DNA from: Sphingobacteriales bacterium
GTDB lineage: Bacteria > Bacteroidota > Bacteroidia > Sphingobacteriales > Sphingobacteriaceae
Direction of reading: 5' to 3'
DNA length: 33,008 bases
NCBI GenBank assembly: GCA_947505035.1
Contig: CANNIS010000010.1
Coordinates: forward strand, 1 to 33,008
Of this stretch, positions 17,701 to 24,759 are shown in pieces. The notes under the pieces are model-generated. The model did not search any database and had not been told where the DNA came from. It saw nothing but the letters and a program-made list of their open reading frames with translations. The translations under genes were made by a program, and so were the position numbers. Numbering within the stretch: position 1 is the stretch's first letter; the number at the start of each line of letters is the position of its first letter.

Positions 17701-18151
17701 TGGAATTCAAATTGATAAAACAAGAGATTATAAATACCAAGCATTAGCCACAAATTTAAGAGGCTTTAACCAGAACATTAGAAATGGAAATAATTTTTTA
17801 GTGGCAAACGCTGAACTTAGAATTCCGATTTTTGCATACCTATTAAACAGACCTATTAAATCAGACTTTATTAAGAATTTTCAAATAATGCCATTTGCAG
17901 ATGTTGGTGCCGCTTGGTTAGGAGCCGATCCATTTAGTAAAGAAAATAGATTCAATAAGTTAGAGGTGCAAGGTGCACCTGTTAAAGTAACCATCATAGA
18001 GCCTAAATACCCTATTGTAGGTGGTTATGGATGGGGTGCAAGATCTAGGTTATTGGGTTATTTTGTAAGATTTGATATGGCTTGGGGAGTCCAAAATAAT
18101 GTGGTTAATAAAAACCCTGTTTATTATATCTCTTTGAGTTTAGATTTTTAA
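14783..18151 (+). CDS. Large exported protein: peptidase-MA-like region, TolB-like propeller, C-terminal outer-membrane barrel
   Basis: 1122 residues with an N-terminal signal sequence (hydrophobic 7-23, then GQAQ). Residues about 35-280 resemble the gluzincin-type peptidase MA fold: EFQWFYYHSPHFDTYYY at the start and LPDWFIPGLKSYLAD at 173-187. The HExxH position reads NELLY (153-157), so it should be inactive. Residues about 300-540 contain WD40/TolB-like blades such as KYSPDGKKLAYL, SADGRKWVLSA and NKIVFSSNRN. A low-complexity polar stretch follows (about 545-730), including YDTTI twice. The last ~370 residues are strand-rich and end YYISLSLDF, like BamA-type surface-antigen barrels. I infer an outer-membrane protein with a periplasmic propeller; the precise role is unknown. 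Transcribed alone, with convergent gldD 1 nt away. Confidence 0.78.
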   Translation: MNPIVRCILSLLVLGFNLIGLCYGQAQGTQTEFGKNRVQFKEFQWFYYHSPHFDTYYYKEGKELGAMVGRIAEQNLKEIENTLDYKLAGRIEILAYNKLSDLVQTNLGLVTDQQQNIGGITPIVGNKLFIYFDGNTEHLYKQIRAGIAEVLINELLYGGNLQEKVSNSTLLTLPDWFIPGLKSYLADPWNVELDNALKDGILNGRYKKFNRMASTDSKTAGHSIWKYIVDNFGSSSISNIIYMTRVNRNAENGFIYIVGLDFKELGEAWLNFYKKQYINSGNATIKETSLKQFVHLGKKRNTTLDYKTFKYSPDGKKLAYLINKSGKIKVYVLDLNTQKTKKVYKAGIKSSSFISDNEDVTITWHPSSLLLAISHEQKSMPQIKVLNLANKKDNYLIKMYKYEKILDLDYSADGRKWVLSAVKNGQSDLYLFDIMSRRDEQITDDWFDDLNPRFYDRSNKIVFSSNRNADTLHKEVFKNFPIINNYDLFLFDLTKTTNECKRIVNTPFDNETKPIEYAKDKIAYLTDQSGIINRKILSLDSAIAYQYDTTIFYYDTTIVVYKDSFSTTSNSNYARNIDKHDISKKSRIITDMLSNNNLKFGLIATEGNTDTSLRTNFAMKKKTQLEKVLFKFNNQKKLAAIALLDSINNSRIGDSLAAIKDTGQINIPISSDYFFQTTFPRIKSEKTIPINIQTANGNQIIYLSEKKRKKINKEKNLDDYFSKSAPIPYLPSFSTSYIVSQVDNSLITNSYQQFTGVGPIYINAAINALIKVGASDLLEDYRFIGGFRLSGNLTIPEYFLSYENLKKRIDKQFIFYKQGGDDYQGVGANRTNSYEFKSIFKYPFNEQSAIKTSFFYRRDERITLATDSFSLNLPNYNSNNIGFRIEYVYDNTVNKGLNLYNGSRYKLYIEEFLDIDHTKNKMINVGFDFRHYQKLTRQIIFAGRLAGSSSIAAQKVMYYLGGVDSWFTPKFNNGIQIDKTRDYKYQALATNLRGFNQNIRNGNNFLVANAELRIPIFAYLLNRPIKSDFIKNFQIMPFADVGAAWLGADPFSKENRFNKLEVQGAPVKVTIIEPKYPIVGGYGWGARSRLLGYFVRFDMAWGVQNNVVNKNPVYYISLSLDF

Positions 18152-18152
18152 T

Positions 18153-18731
18153 TTACTTCCACTCTAAACTTTCTAATAGCACATTAATATCTTGTTTGAC
18201 AAACTTAATAAGTGGAGCTAAAGAATCTGCTTGAGGTTCTGCATAAAAATACAATGCGCCTCTTAAAAAATGTTTAGTGCTATCGGTTACAAAAAATTGT
18301 ACAGAAGAAGCCGTATTGCCAGCAATCTCGTAATACAAACCATATACATGATGCTTTGTATTGTTAATTCTACTTTCGTCTATACCTTCCGCTTTTATGG
18401 TATGTTTAAAAGCAAGCTTTCTAGCATTTTCCATTAATGCGATTAATTCATTTGAAGAATTTACGGTATAATAACTTAAATGAATTCTACCATTTAAACT
18501 CGGAAATACAATATTTTTCCAACAAGCATTGGTATGTTCGGAGCTATCGTTCCAAACAGCAGCATAAGTGGGAATTTTAAAGCTATAATTGCATCCTGAC
18601 TGGTAGTCTTGGTATTTTTTATCGGGTAAATTGATGCGATAATAACCCCTCGGCTTAGGTGCATAATCATTATGGCATGCCGTAAAGGCAAAAACGAAAA
18701 ATATAAAAAATAAAATATAAAATCTAGACAT
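18153..18731 (-). CDS. gldD: Gliding-motility lipoprotein GldD
   Basis: 192 residues. The N-terminal signal ends FTAC, so Cys19 is the predicted lipidated residue. PKPRGYYRINLPDKKY follows, which is the recognisable GldD opening, and the remainder is a mixed alpha/beta domain. In Flavobacterium johnsoniae GldD is needed for gliding and for the type IX secretion system, although the gene is also present in non-gliding relatives. It sits last in the mutY-ssb-gldE-gldD operon, the usual order in Bacteroidota. Its ATG overlaps the gldE stop codon by one base (TAATG), suggesting translational coupling. Confidence 0.92.
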   Translation of the reverse strand: MSRFYILFFIFFVFAFTACHNDYAPKPRGYYRINLPDKKYQDYQSGCNYSFKIPTYAAVWNDSSEHTNACWKNIVFPSLNGRIHLSYYTVNSSNELIALMENARKLAFKHTIKAEGIDESRINNTKHHVYGLYYEIAGNTASSVQFFVTDSTKHFLRGALYFYAEPQADSLAPLIKFVKQDINVLLESLEWK

Positions 18732-20086
18732 TATAATGATTTATTAATGGTCATCTTTACTCTTTTTACCCTTCGTCTATCTGCAGATTCTATGGTAAAA
18801 GTAAAGTTATCAAAAACCACTTTTTCATTGATAAATAAAAATCGGCCCGCAATGGCTAACACCAAACCACCAATAGTATCCGCTTCAACTCTTACCTCGT
18901 CGAATGTGTCATCTGCAATGGCTAATACTTTACATAAATCGTTGATGGGTGTTTTTCCATCAAACACATAATTAAAGTCATCTAATTTAGAATACCTTAA
19001 TTCATCATCCGCTTCATCATATTCATCAGAAATATCGCCTACAATTTCTTCTAAAATGTCTTCTAAAGTAACCAATCCAGCTGTTCCGCCATATTCATCT
19101 ACCACAATGGCTATATGCGTATGCTTTGCCCTGAATTCTTTTAAGAGGTCGTCTATTTTTTTATTCTCTGGTACAAAGAACCCCGGTCTAATTAATTTTC
19201 TCCAATCAAAATTGTTTTGTTCTCTGTAAATTAAAATATCTTTTATAAAAATAATTCCTTTAATGCTATCTAAGTTTTTTTCAAAAATTGGAATCCTAGA
19301 ATAGCGAGTATCTTTTATTTTTTGAAAAACTTCTTCGAAATTCATGTCTATAGATAAGGCAACCATATCCATTCTGTTTCGCATAATTTGTTTGACAGAA
19401 ATATTTCCAAAATTTGCAATACCTTTTAAAATTACTTGTTCGTCTTCATTCTCTTCATTAATTAAATCTGAATCTAATAATTGATCGAATTCTTTTTCTG
19501 AAAATTGAAAGGGTGGATTTACCGCTTTATTAATAGCCTTGGTTAGCAATAAAATCAATAGAATAAGGGGTTTAAGTAACCATTGAATAAATCGAATTAA
19601 ACCTGTTATTTTTCTTACAAATAATAAATGATGCTTATGCGCATAAACATTGGGCACATACATCACGGTCAATAATAAATAAATAGCAATGAAAATTAAT
19701 TTAATTAAAATTCCTAAGAATAGGTATTGCGGGAAAAATACGATACGATCGAGCAGCGTAACTGCAATGGCAACAATGGCAACCAATAAAAGGGTTTGAG
19801 CAATAACAATTGCTGCTTTTAAAGTAGCCGGTTTGTCTAGTAGTGTTAGTATTTTTTTGTCTTCCGTTTCTTCAGATTTTTTTAATTGAAAAATATTGCT
19901 TTCGCTGATATTTTCAAATGCGGTATTTGCTGCATTCATTAATCCCAATAAAAAAGTAAAGATTAAAATAGCAAATAGGTAAAAAAATAATTGGCCGGGT
20001 TCCAGATATGGAACCTGACCAATTACACTGATTAAACTAGGATAAGGATCTGCGTTTGTTTCCAAAATTGATTGATTTGTGAACAT
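18731..20086 (-). CDS. gldE: Gliding-motility-associated membrane protein GldE (CNNM/CorC-like)
   Basis: 451 residues. The N-terminal DUF21/CNNM-type membrane domain has four hydrophobic segments (about 32-56, 88-112, 119-145, 164-182). A pair of CBS domains follows (about 232-290 and 298-352), the second containing IVVDEYGGTAGLVTLEDIL, and then a CorC/HlyC-type transporter-associated domain (about 363-447). The domain order is that of magnesium/cobalt-efflux-like CNNM proteins, but the operon position between ssb and gldD identifies it as GldE, which supports GldD function. TAATG overlaps join it both to ssb upstream and to gldD downstream. Confidence 0.93.
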   Translation of the reverse strand: MFTNQSILETNADPYPSLISVIGQVPYLEPGQLFFYLFAILIFTFLLGLMNAANTAFENISESNIFQLKKSEETEDKKILTLLDKPATLKAAIVIAQTLLLVAIVAIAVTLLDRIVFFPQYLFLGILIKLIFIAIYLLLTVMYVPNVYAHKHHLLFVRKITGLIRFIQWLLKPLILLILLLTKAINKAVNPPFQFSEKEFDQLLDSDLINEENEDEQVILKGIANFGNISVKQIMRNRMDMVALSIDMNFEEVFQKIKDTRYSRIPIFEKNLDSIKGIIFIKDILIYREQNNFDWRKLIRPGFFVPENKKIDDLLKEFRAKHTHIAIVVDEYGGTAGLVTLEDILEEIVGDISDEYDEADDELRYSKLDDFNYVFDGKTPINDLCKVLAIADDTFDEVRVEADTIGGLVLAIAGRFLFINEKVVFDNFTFTIESADRRRVKRVKMTINKSL

Positions 20087-20502
20087 TAAAATGGCAAACC
20101 ATCACCTATTTCATCTGTAGCAGCGGGTGCGCTAACAGCTTGATTAATAGGATTTGAATTAGCACCGTCCTCTTTCTTGCCAAGCATGGTAAAACTATCA
20201 CCAACAATTTCTGTTGTATAACGCTTGATACCTTCTTTGTCATCCCAAGAACGGGTTCTTATTTTCCCCTCCACATAAATCTGTTTTCCTTTTTTCAAGT
20301 ACTTTTCCGCTACCTCTGCCAATCCCCTCCACAATACAATGTTGTGCCACTCGGTCTGCTCGGATTTTTCTCCGGCTTTATTAGTGTACGTTTCGGTTGT
20401 TGCCAGAGAAAACGAAGCTACAGCTACACCATTTTCTAAATGTCTAACTTCTGGGTCCTTGCCCAAATGTCCAACTAAAATTACTTTGTTTACTCCTGAC
20501 AT
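20086..20502 (-). CDS. ssb: Single-stranded DNA-binding protein
   Basis: 138 residues. The OB-fold spans about 1-105, beginning [19 protein letters not shown] and containing TEWHNIVLW and [17 protein letters not shown], both standard SSB segments. A short disordered linker leads to the acidic tip DEIGDGLPF, which ends in the conserved Pro-Phe that recruits repair and replication partners. The tip is less acidic than the classical DDDIPF. It lies 27 nt downstream of mutY, a DNA-repair partner, and shares a base with the start of gldE. Confidence 0.96.
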   Translation of the reverse strand: MSGVNKVILVGHLGKDPEVRHLENGVAVASFSLATTETYTNKAGEKSEQTEWHNIVLWRGLAEVAEKYLKKGKQIYVEGKIRTRSWDDKEGIKRYTTEIVGDSFTMLGKKEDGANSNPINQAVSAPAATDEIGDGLPF

Positions 20503-20529
20503 ATTATATAATTTAAATACAAAATAAAG

Positions 20530-21579
20530 TTAAGTATTTTTTTGAAAGTACTGTTCAATTAATCTTGGGATTGGATAAATCTTTAATTCGTCATCCTTAA
20601 TATATTGATAGAATGCTTGATTTTTATGCCATTCGGGGCTAACATTGATTTTCCAAAATTTCGCATAAATATGCTGATGTGTTAAAACATGTTTAAATTT
20701 TGTGGAAATATGTTGAATCGTAATTGTGGCATCAGCAAAAATATTTTGCCACTCCGCGCTTTGCATCATTTCGTTTTCTGGCAATTCTGTTAGCGTTTCT
20801 ATTAAAGGCATTTCATATAAATGTTGCCAAATATCTTTTTGCGTTCTTTTATTGATATACAATCCGCCTTCGTGTTCGATATGTAAATAATGAAAATAGC
20901 GCGCTCTGATTTTTAATTTATTGTTTTTAACGGGCAATTGATCAATGTTTTGCTTTTCATAGGCCGAACACATTTGTTGAAAAGGACAGGTTTCGCAAAT
21001 GGGCTTTGGTTTACATTGCATGGCACCAAATTCCATAATGGCTTGGTTAAACAAGGCTGGATTTTTTTGATCAATCAATTGATTAGCGAGCATAGTAAAT
21101 TCTTTCTTGCCAGCCCCTGTATTGATGGGCGTAGCAATATTAAACAATCTAGCAAGCACTCTAAAAACATTGCCATCTACAACCGCTTTGGCCTGCCCAA
21201 AGGCAAAAGAAGCAATAGCTGCAGCAGTATATTCGCCCACACCTTTTAATTGTATTAATGTTTCATAATTATTTGGAAATTGCCCTTGATACTTAGCAAG
21301 CACTTCTTTTGCAGCAAAATGAAGGTTTCTAGCCCTAGAATAATAGCCTAAACCTTGCCAAGATCGCAATACTTGCGCTTCTGGTGCATTGGCTAAATCA
21401 AAAACAGTAGGATAGGTGCTTATAAAATGCAGGTAATAAGGTGTGCCCTGCTCCACCCTGGTTTGTTGGAGAATTATCTCCGAAAGCCATATTTTATAAG
21501 GGTCTTGCGTATTTCTCCAAGGTAAGTCACGCTTGTTTTGATGATACCAGGCAATGAGTTGTTGGGCTATTTCCTTCAT
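20530..21579 (-). CDS. mutY: A/G-specific adenine glycosylase MutY
   Basis: 349 residues, the normal length. Removes adenine mispaired with 8-oxoguanine. The helix-hairpin-helix glycosylase domain carries the catalytic glutamate Glu34 in WLSEIILQQTRV, the hairpin LKGVGEYTAAAIASFAFG and catalytic Asp135 in VVDGNVFRVLAR. The iron-sulfur cysteines are Cys189, Cys195, Cys198 and Cys204; the first spacing is five residues, one fewer than the six seen in E. coli MutY. A NUDIX-like C-terminal domain (about 225-345) recognises 8-oxoG. First gene of the mutY-ssb-gldE-gldD operon, with a -7 box just upstream. Confidence 0.96.
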   Translation of the reverse strand: MKEIAQQLIAWYHQNKRDLPWRNTQDPYKIWLSEIILQQTRVEQGTPYYLHFISTYPTVFDLANAPEAQVLRSWQGLGYYSRARNLHFAAKEVLAKYQGQFPNNYETLIQLKGVGEYTAAAIASFAFGQAKAVVDGNVFRVLARLFNIATPINTGAGKKEFTMLANQLIDQKNPALFNQAIMEFGAMQCKPKPICETCPFQQMCSAYEKQNIDQLPVKNNKLKIRARYFHYLHIEHEGGLYINKRTQKDIWQHLYEMPLIETLTELPENEMMQSAEWQNIFADATITIQHISTKFKHVLTHQHIYAKFWKINVSPEWHKNQAFYQYIKDDELKIYPIPRLIEQYFQKNT

Positions 21580-21586
21580 TATTGCT

Positions 21587-21594
21587 CAAAAATA
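21587..21594 (-). promoter_or_regulatory. Candidate -7 box for mutY
   Basis: On the minus strand this reads TATTTTTG, a perfect TAnnTTTG. It ends only 7 nt before the mutY ATG, so the message would be nearly leaderless. No -33 TTG is seen at the right distance, hence low confidence. The rest of the 216-nt divergent gap to HU is AT-rich, and I see no other clear signal beyond a weak TATAATTG at 21741-21748 on the plus strand. Confidence 0.3.
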
Positions 21595-21795
21595 CAATCT
21601 CGGCAAGCATTTGACTAATTTAATAGCTTAGAATTTGGTTCTTTTTTTAACTAAAACAGTATCAATCATTTAATTTTAAAGAATTCACAAATAAAAGCTG
21701 TTTTTTCTGTTTTTTATTTCTGAATATCAATGAAAAGCGCTATAATTGCATCCCTTTAAAAAACGTAAGTTAAATTCATTAAAAAAATATAAAAG

Positions 21796-22101
21796 ATGAC
21801 AAAAGCTGAAATTATTGCTGAAATTGCAGCGAAAACAGGAATTGAAAAAGTTGATGTACAAGAAACGGTAGAATCATTTTTCAAAGTAATCAAAGGTTCT
21901 TTACAAGAAGGCGAGAATGTCTATGTAAGAGGTTTTGGTTCATTTATTGTTAAAAAAAGAGCTAAGAAAACGGCTCGTAACATTTCAAAAAACACTGCAA
22001 TTATAATTCCTGAGCACTTTGTGCCAAGTTTTAAACCAGCAAAAACTTTCGTAGAAAAAGTAAAAAACTCTACCAAAAGCAAAGCGTCGTTAGCAAAATA
22101 A
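21796..22101 (+). CDS. HU/IHF-family DNA-binding protein
   Basis: 101 residues. It has the N-terminal helices TKAEIIAEIAAKTGIEKVDVQETVESFF, the turn VYVRGFGSFIVKKR leading into the DNA-embracing arm, the arm itself (about 56-76) and the closing strand SFKPAKTFVEKVK. HU-type proteins bend and compact DNA and act as dimers. A lysine-rich tail of about 10 residues extends past the usual ~90-residue core. It is the first gene of the HU / TPR / small basic protein / RNase G cluster, with 6 nt to the next gene. A weak promoter-like TATAATTG lies 47 nt upstream. Confidence 0.94.
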   Translation: MTKAEIIAEIAAKTGIEKVDVQETVESFFKVIKGSLQEGENVYVRGFGSFIVKKRAKKTARNISKNTAIIIPEHFVPSFKPAKTFVEKVKNSTKSKASLAK

Positions 22102-22107
22102 TTATTC

Positions 22108-22947
22108 ATGCAATCCATTAAAAAATCTCAATGGTTAATTGTACTGGCAATCATTATTATCATGACTGCCTTATTAACACTTGATTTAAAGCCGCCAGGT
22201 ACTGGTAATGGAATGAGAGCAGGTGCTGCCGAAAATAAAAGCGCTGCTGCTGACATTAGTATGGATACCGAAATAGCTGCTGCTAAAAAGGTTTTTGCCG
22301 ACAATACAAACAATACGATTCTTCAACTAGAAAATGAGCTTAGCGATTTATCTGGAAACGAAAAAGAATTAAAAATTAAAGAGCTTGCAGAAGTATATGC
22401 CAATAACAACCAATTTACGGTTGCAGCATTTTACTACTTAAGCGGATCTGAAGACGATGCTAAAGAATATATTTTAGCAGCAGAAGCATTTCGAAAAGCA
22501 TATAAAAACAATTCGGACTCTAGTAAAATACCAACATTGATTGAAAAAGCAACCACTTGCTTTCAATCTGCGCTAGAAAAAGAACCGAATAATTTAGATG
22601 CTAAATCAGGTTTAGGCAGTTGTATCGTAGATGCAGGCCAAAATCCAATGCAAGGAATTCAATTATTACTCGGGGTAGTAAAAGTAGATTCTTTGAATTT
22701 AAATGCGAATTTAAACTTAGGTTTGTTCTCCATGAAGTCGGGTCAATTTGACAAGGCAATTAAGCGTTTCGAAACAGTTGCAAAACTGAAACCTAATGCA
22801 GAAATATATGGCATGCTGGCCGATGCATACGAACAAACTGGAAATAATGAAGCAGCCATTGCTGCTTTGAAAAAAGCAAAAGCTTACATTATCGATAAAG
22901 ACATATTAGTCAACATTGATAACTATATAAAGAATTTAAAAAAATAA
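22108..22947 (+). CDS. Membrane-anchored tetratricopeptide-repeat protein
   Basis: 279 residues. One N-terminal hydrophobic helix (about 8-25) is followed by an Ala/Gly-rich linker and a helical-repeat domain. TPR-like units are visible at about 88-135 (ELAEVYANNNQFTVAAFYY, then AAEAFRKAYK), 145-175, 195-230 (NLNLGLFSMKSGQFDKAIKR) and 232-265 (YGMLADAYEQTGNNEAAIAA). It is probably a scaffold held at the inner membrane with the repeats in the periplasm, but orientation is not certain and no partner can be named. The gene sits between HU and the small basic ORF and RNase G, an order I associate with this phylum. Function unknown. Confidence 0.85.
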   Translation: MQSIKKSQWLIVLAIIIIMTALLTLDLKPPGTGNGMRAGAAENKSAAADISMDTEIAAAKKVFADNTNNTILQLENELSDLSGNEKELKIKELAEVYANNNQFTVAAFYYLSGSEDDAKEYILAAEAFRKAYKNNSDSSKIPTLIEKATTCFQSALEKEPNNLDAKSGLGSCIVDAGQNPMQGIQLLLGVVKVDSLNLNANLNLGLFSMKSGQFDKAIKRFETVAKLKPNAEIYGMLADAYEQTGNNEAAIAALKKAKAYIIDKDILVNIDNYIKNLKK

Positions 22948-22972
22948 TTGTTTCACTTTAACACTGGGAATT

Positions 22973-23062
22973 ATGCCAAGCGGTAAGAAAAGAAAAAGAC
23001 ATAAGATGGCTACTCATAAACGCAAAAAGCGTTTAAGAAAAAACAGACATAAGAAGAAGTAA
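22973..23062 (+). CDS. 29-residue very basic protein, AURKAIP1/COX24-like (mS38-type)
   Basis: A complete small ORF: ATG at 22973, TAA at 23060-23062. The peptide starts MPSGKKRKRHKMATHKRKKR and ends LRKNRHKKK, with 19 of 29 residues Lys, Arg or His. The core, KMATHKRKKRLRKNRHK, resembles the C-terminal domain of AURKAIP1/COX24 (mitoribosomal protein mS38), and short proteins of this type occur widely in Bacteroidota. A ribosome-associated role is therefore likely but not shown here. It lies 25 nt after the TPR gene and is followed by a hairpin and the RNase G gene. The strict reading frame, clean start and stop, and unusual composition argue that it is real despite its length. Confidence 0.82.
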   Translation: MPSGKKRKRHKMATHKRKKRLRKNRHKKK

Positions 23063-23096
23063 TCTTCTAATCTGCACAGCTTAACCTTATAAAATT

Positions 23097-23139
23097 TCTT
23101 GCACGATATGCGTATAGCTATCGTGCAAGACTTGTTTTT
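23097..23139 (+). terminator. Hairpin downstream of the small basic ORF, terminator-like or processing site
   Basis: A 12-bp perfect inverted repeat (23097-23108 with 23119-23130; arm TCTTGCACGATA wrapped around a 10-nt loop) is followed by CTTGTTTTTA. The stem is long but the U-tract is interrupted, so it may be a partial terminator or an RNA-processing/stability element rather than a full stop. It separates the small ORF from RNase G. Confidence 0.6.
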
Positions 23140-23176
23140 ATAGGTTTTCTCCATTTTTTTATTTGCTGATTTCAAT

Positions 23177-23186
23177 ACACCGGTGT
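23177..23186. promoter_or_regulatory. Palindrome in the RNase G leader
   Basis: ACACCGGTGT is a perfect 10-bp palindrome ending 19 nt before the TTG start of the RNase gene, in otherwise AT-rich leader DNA. It could be a repressor site or a small RNA hairpin. Only the palindrome is seen; function is a guess. Confidence 0.3.
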
Positions 23187-23205
23187 GTGATTAAAGAAAT
23201 TAACA

Positions 23206-24759
23206 TTGAATAAAGAATTAGTAATTAATGCTACGCCAGATGGGGTAGTATTGGCATTGTTGCAGGACAAACAACTAATTGAACTTCATCAAGAAAAAAC
23301 AAATAATAGTTTCTCTGTTGGTGATATTTATTTAGGGCGAATCAAAAAGATTATGCCAGGTTTGAATGCTGCATTTGTAGATGTAGGGTACGAAAAAGAT
23401 GCGTTCTTACATTACCTCGATTTAGGATCTCAAGTACAAACGTTATTAAAATATACCAAACGCGTTCGAACGGCTCCTAAAAACGAAAAAATTAGTATCT
23501 CCGACTTTCCATTAGAAGTTGATATTAATAAAAGTGGAAAAATTACCGAAATACTAGGTAAGAATCTGCTTATTCCTGTTCAAATTGCCAAAGAACCCAT
23601 ATCATCTAAGGGTCCTAGACTCAGTGCGGAAATTTCTCTTGCTGGCCGTTATGTGGTTTTAGTACCCTTTAGCGATGTCATTTCTGTTTCTAAAAAAATC
23701 AAAAGTGCAGGCGAAAGAAATCGATTGAAAAAAATCATCGAAAGCGTAAAGCCTAAACATTTTGGGGTAATTATCAGAACCGTTTCGGAGAATAAAGGAG
23801 TAGCAGAACTACACAACGACCTCAAAGAATTAGTAGAAAGATGGAATACCGTTAGCAATAAAATTGTTTCTACAGAGCCCGGTAAAAAAATACTGGGAGA
23901 AATAGATAAAACCTCGACCGTATTAAGAGATATGCTCAATGCTTCTTTCAATAATGTGCACATCAATGATGCGACTATTTTTGAAGAAGTAAAAACCTAT
24001 ATCCATCAAATAGCACCCGAACAAGATAAAATCGTTAAACATTACCGTGGCAAAGAGCCCATGTTTGATCATTTTGGCATCGATAGACAAATAAAGAATT
24101 TATTTGGTAAAACCGTCAACCTTCCGGGTGGTGCTTATTTAATAATTGAGCATACCGAAGCATTGCATGTAATTGATGTAAACAGTGGCAATAGAAATAC
24201 GGCCGAAGTGAATCAAGAAGAAAATGCTTTGCAAGTAAATATGGAAGCGGCTAAAGAAATTGCTCGCCAATTACGCCTGCGAGATATGGGCGGCATTATT
24301 GTGATAGACTTTATCGACATGCATAAAGCCAGCAATAAAAAAGTCTTGTTCGATCATTTAAAAGATTTGATGAATGAAGATCGTGCTAAGCATACTATTT
24401 TACCTCCAAGCAAATTTGGTTTAGTACAAGTTACGCGTCAGCGTGTTCGTCCAGAGATGAATATTGTTACGGTAGAAAAGTGTCCAAGTTGTGGTGGTAG
24501 CGGCGAAATTAGGGCAAGTATTGTTTTACTAGACGAAATTGAAAGTAATCTTAATTTTATATTAAACGAACAGAACGAAAGAGGAATCTCTTTAACAGTT
24601 CATCCATTTATAGAAGCCTATTTGAAAAAAGGATTTATTTCTCAACGATTTAAATGGTTCATGAAATATAAAAAATGGATCAAAATAAAAGGCCTCAGCG
24701 GCCATCATTATTTAGAATTTCATTTTTATAATAGTAAAGAAGAAGAGATCGTCTTATAA
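23206..24759 (+). CDS. rng: Ribonuclease E/G family protein (RNase G type), TTG start
   Basis: 517 residues, the compact RNase G form without the long C-terminal scaffold of RNase E. An S1 domain (about 36-125) begins FSVGDIYLGRIKKIMPGLNAAFVDVG. Catalytic metal-site aspartates are Asp324 in LHVIDVNSG and Asp368 in GGIIVIDFIDM, and the zinc-link is CPSC (Cys426/Cys429). It cleaves single-stranded AU-rich RNA in rRNA maturation and mRNA decay. The start is TTG: the N-terminus NKELVINATPDGV is the family's conserved beginning, a TGA lies in frame at 23188-23190, and there is no in-frame ATG between them; the next internal ATG, at residue 50, would remove the start of S1. Its stop overlaps that of convergent hldD by 6 nt. 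Confidence 0.94.
   Translation: MNKELVINATPDGVVLALLQDKQLIELHQEKTNNSFSVGDIYLGRIKKIMPGLNAAFVDVGYEKDAFLHYLDLGSQVQTLLKYTKRVRTAPKNEKISISDFPLEVDINKSGKITEILGKNLLIPVQIAKEPISSKGPRLSAEISLAGRYVVLVPFSDVISVSKKIKSAGERNRLKKIIESVKPKHFGVIIRTVSENKGVAELHNDLKELVERWNTVSNKIVSTEPGKKILGEIDKTSTVLRDMLNASFNNVHINDATIFEEVKTYIHQIAPEQDKIVKHYRGKEPMFDHFGIDRQIKNLFGKTVNLPGGAYLIIEHTEALHVIDVNSGNRNTAEVNQEENALQVNMEAAKEIARQLRLRDMGGIIVIDFIDMHKASNKKVLFDHLKDLMNEDRAKHTILPPSKFGLVQVTRQRVRPEMNIVTVEKCPSCGGSGEIRASIVLLDEIESNLNFILNEQNERGISLTVHPFIEAYLKKGFISQRFKWFMKYKKWIKIKGLSGHHYLEFHFYNSKEEEIVL

Noticed and set aside
18153-20086. gldD and gldE as evidence that the organism glides
   Set aside because: Both genes are present in many non-gliding Bacteroidota, and no other gliding or type IX secretion genes are in the window.
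20519-20526. TTATTTTG on the minus strand upstream of ssb as a -7 box
   Set aside because: Mismatch in the key second base of TAnnTTTG, and it overlaps the gap inside a tight operon; a separate ssb promoter is not supported.
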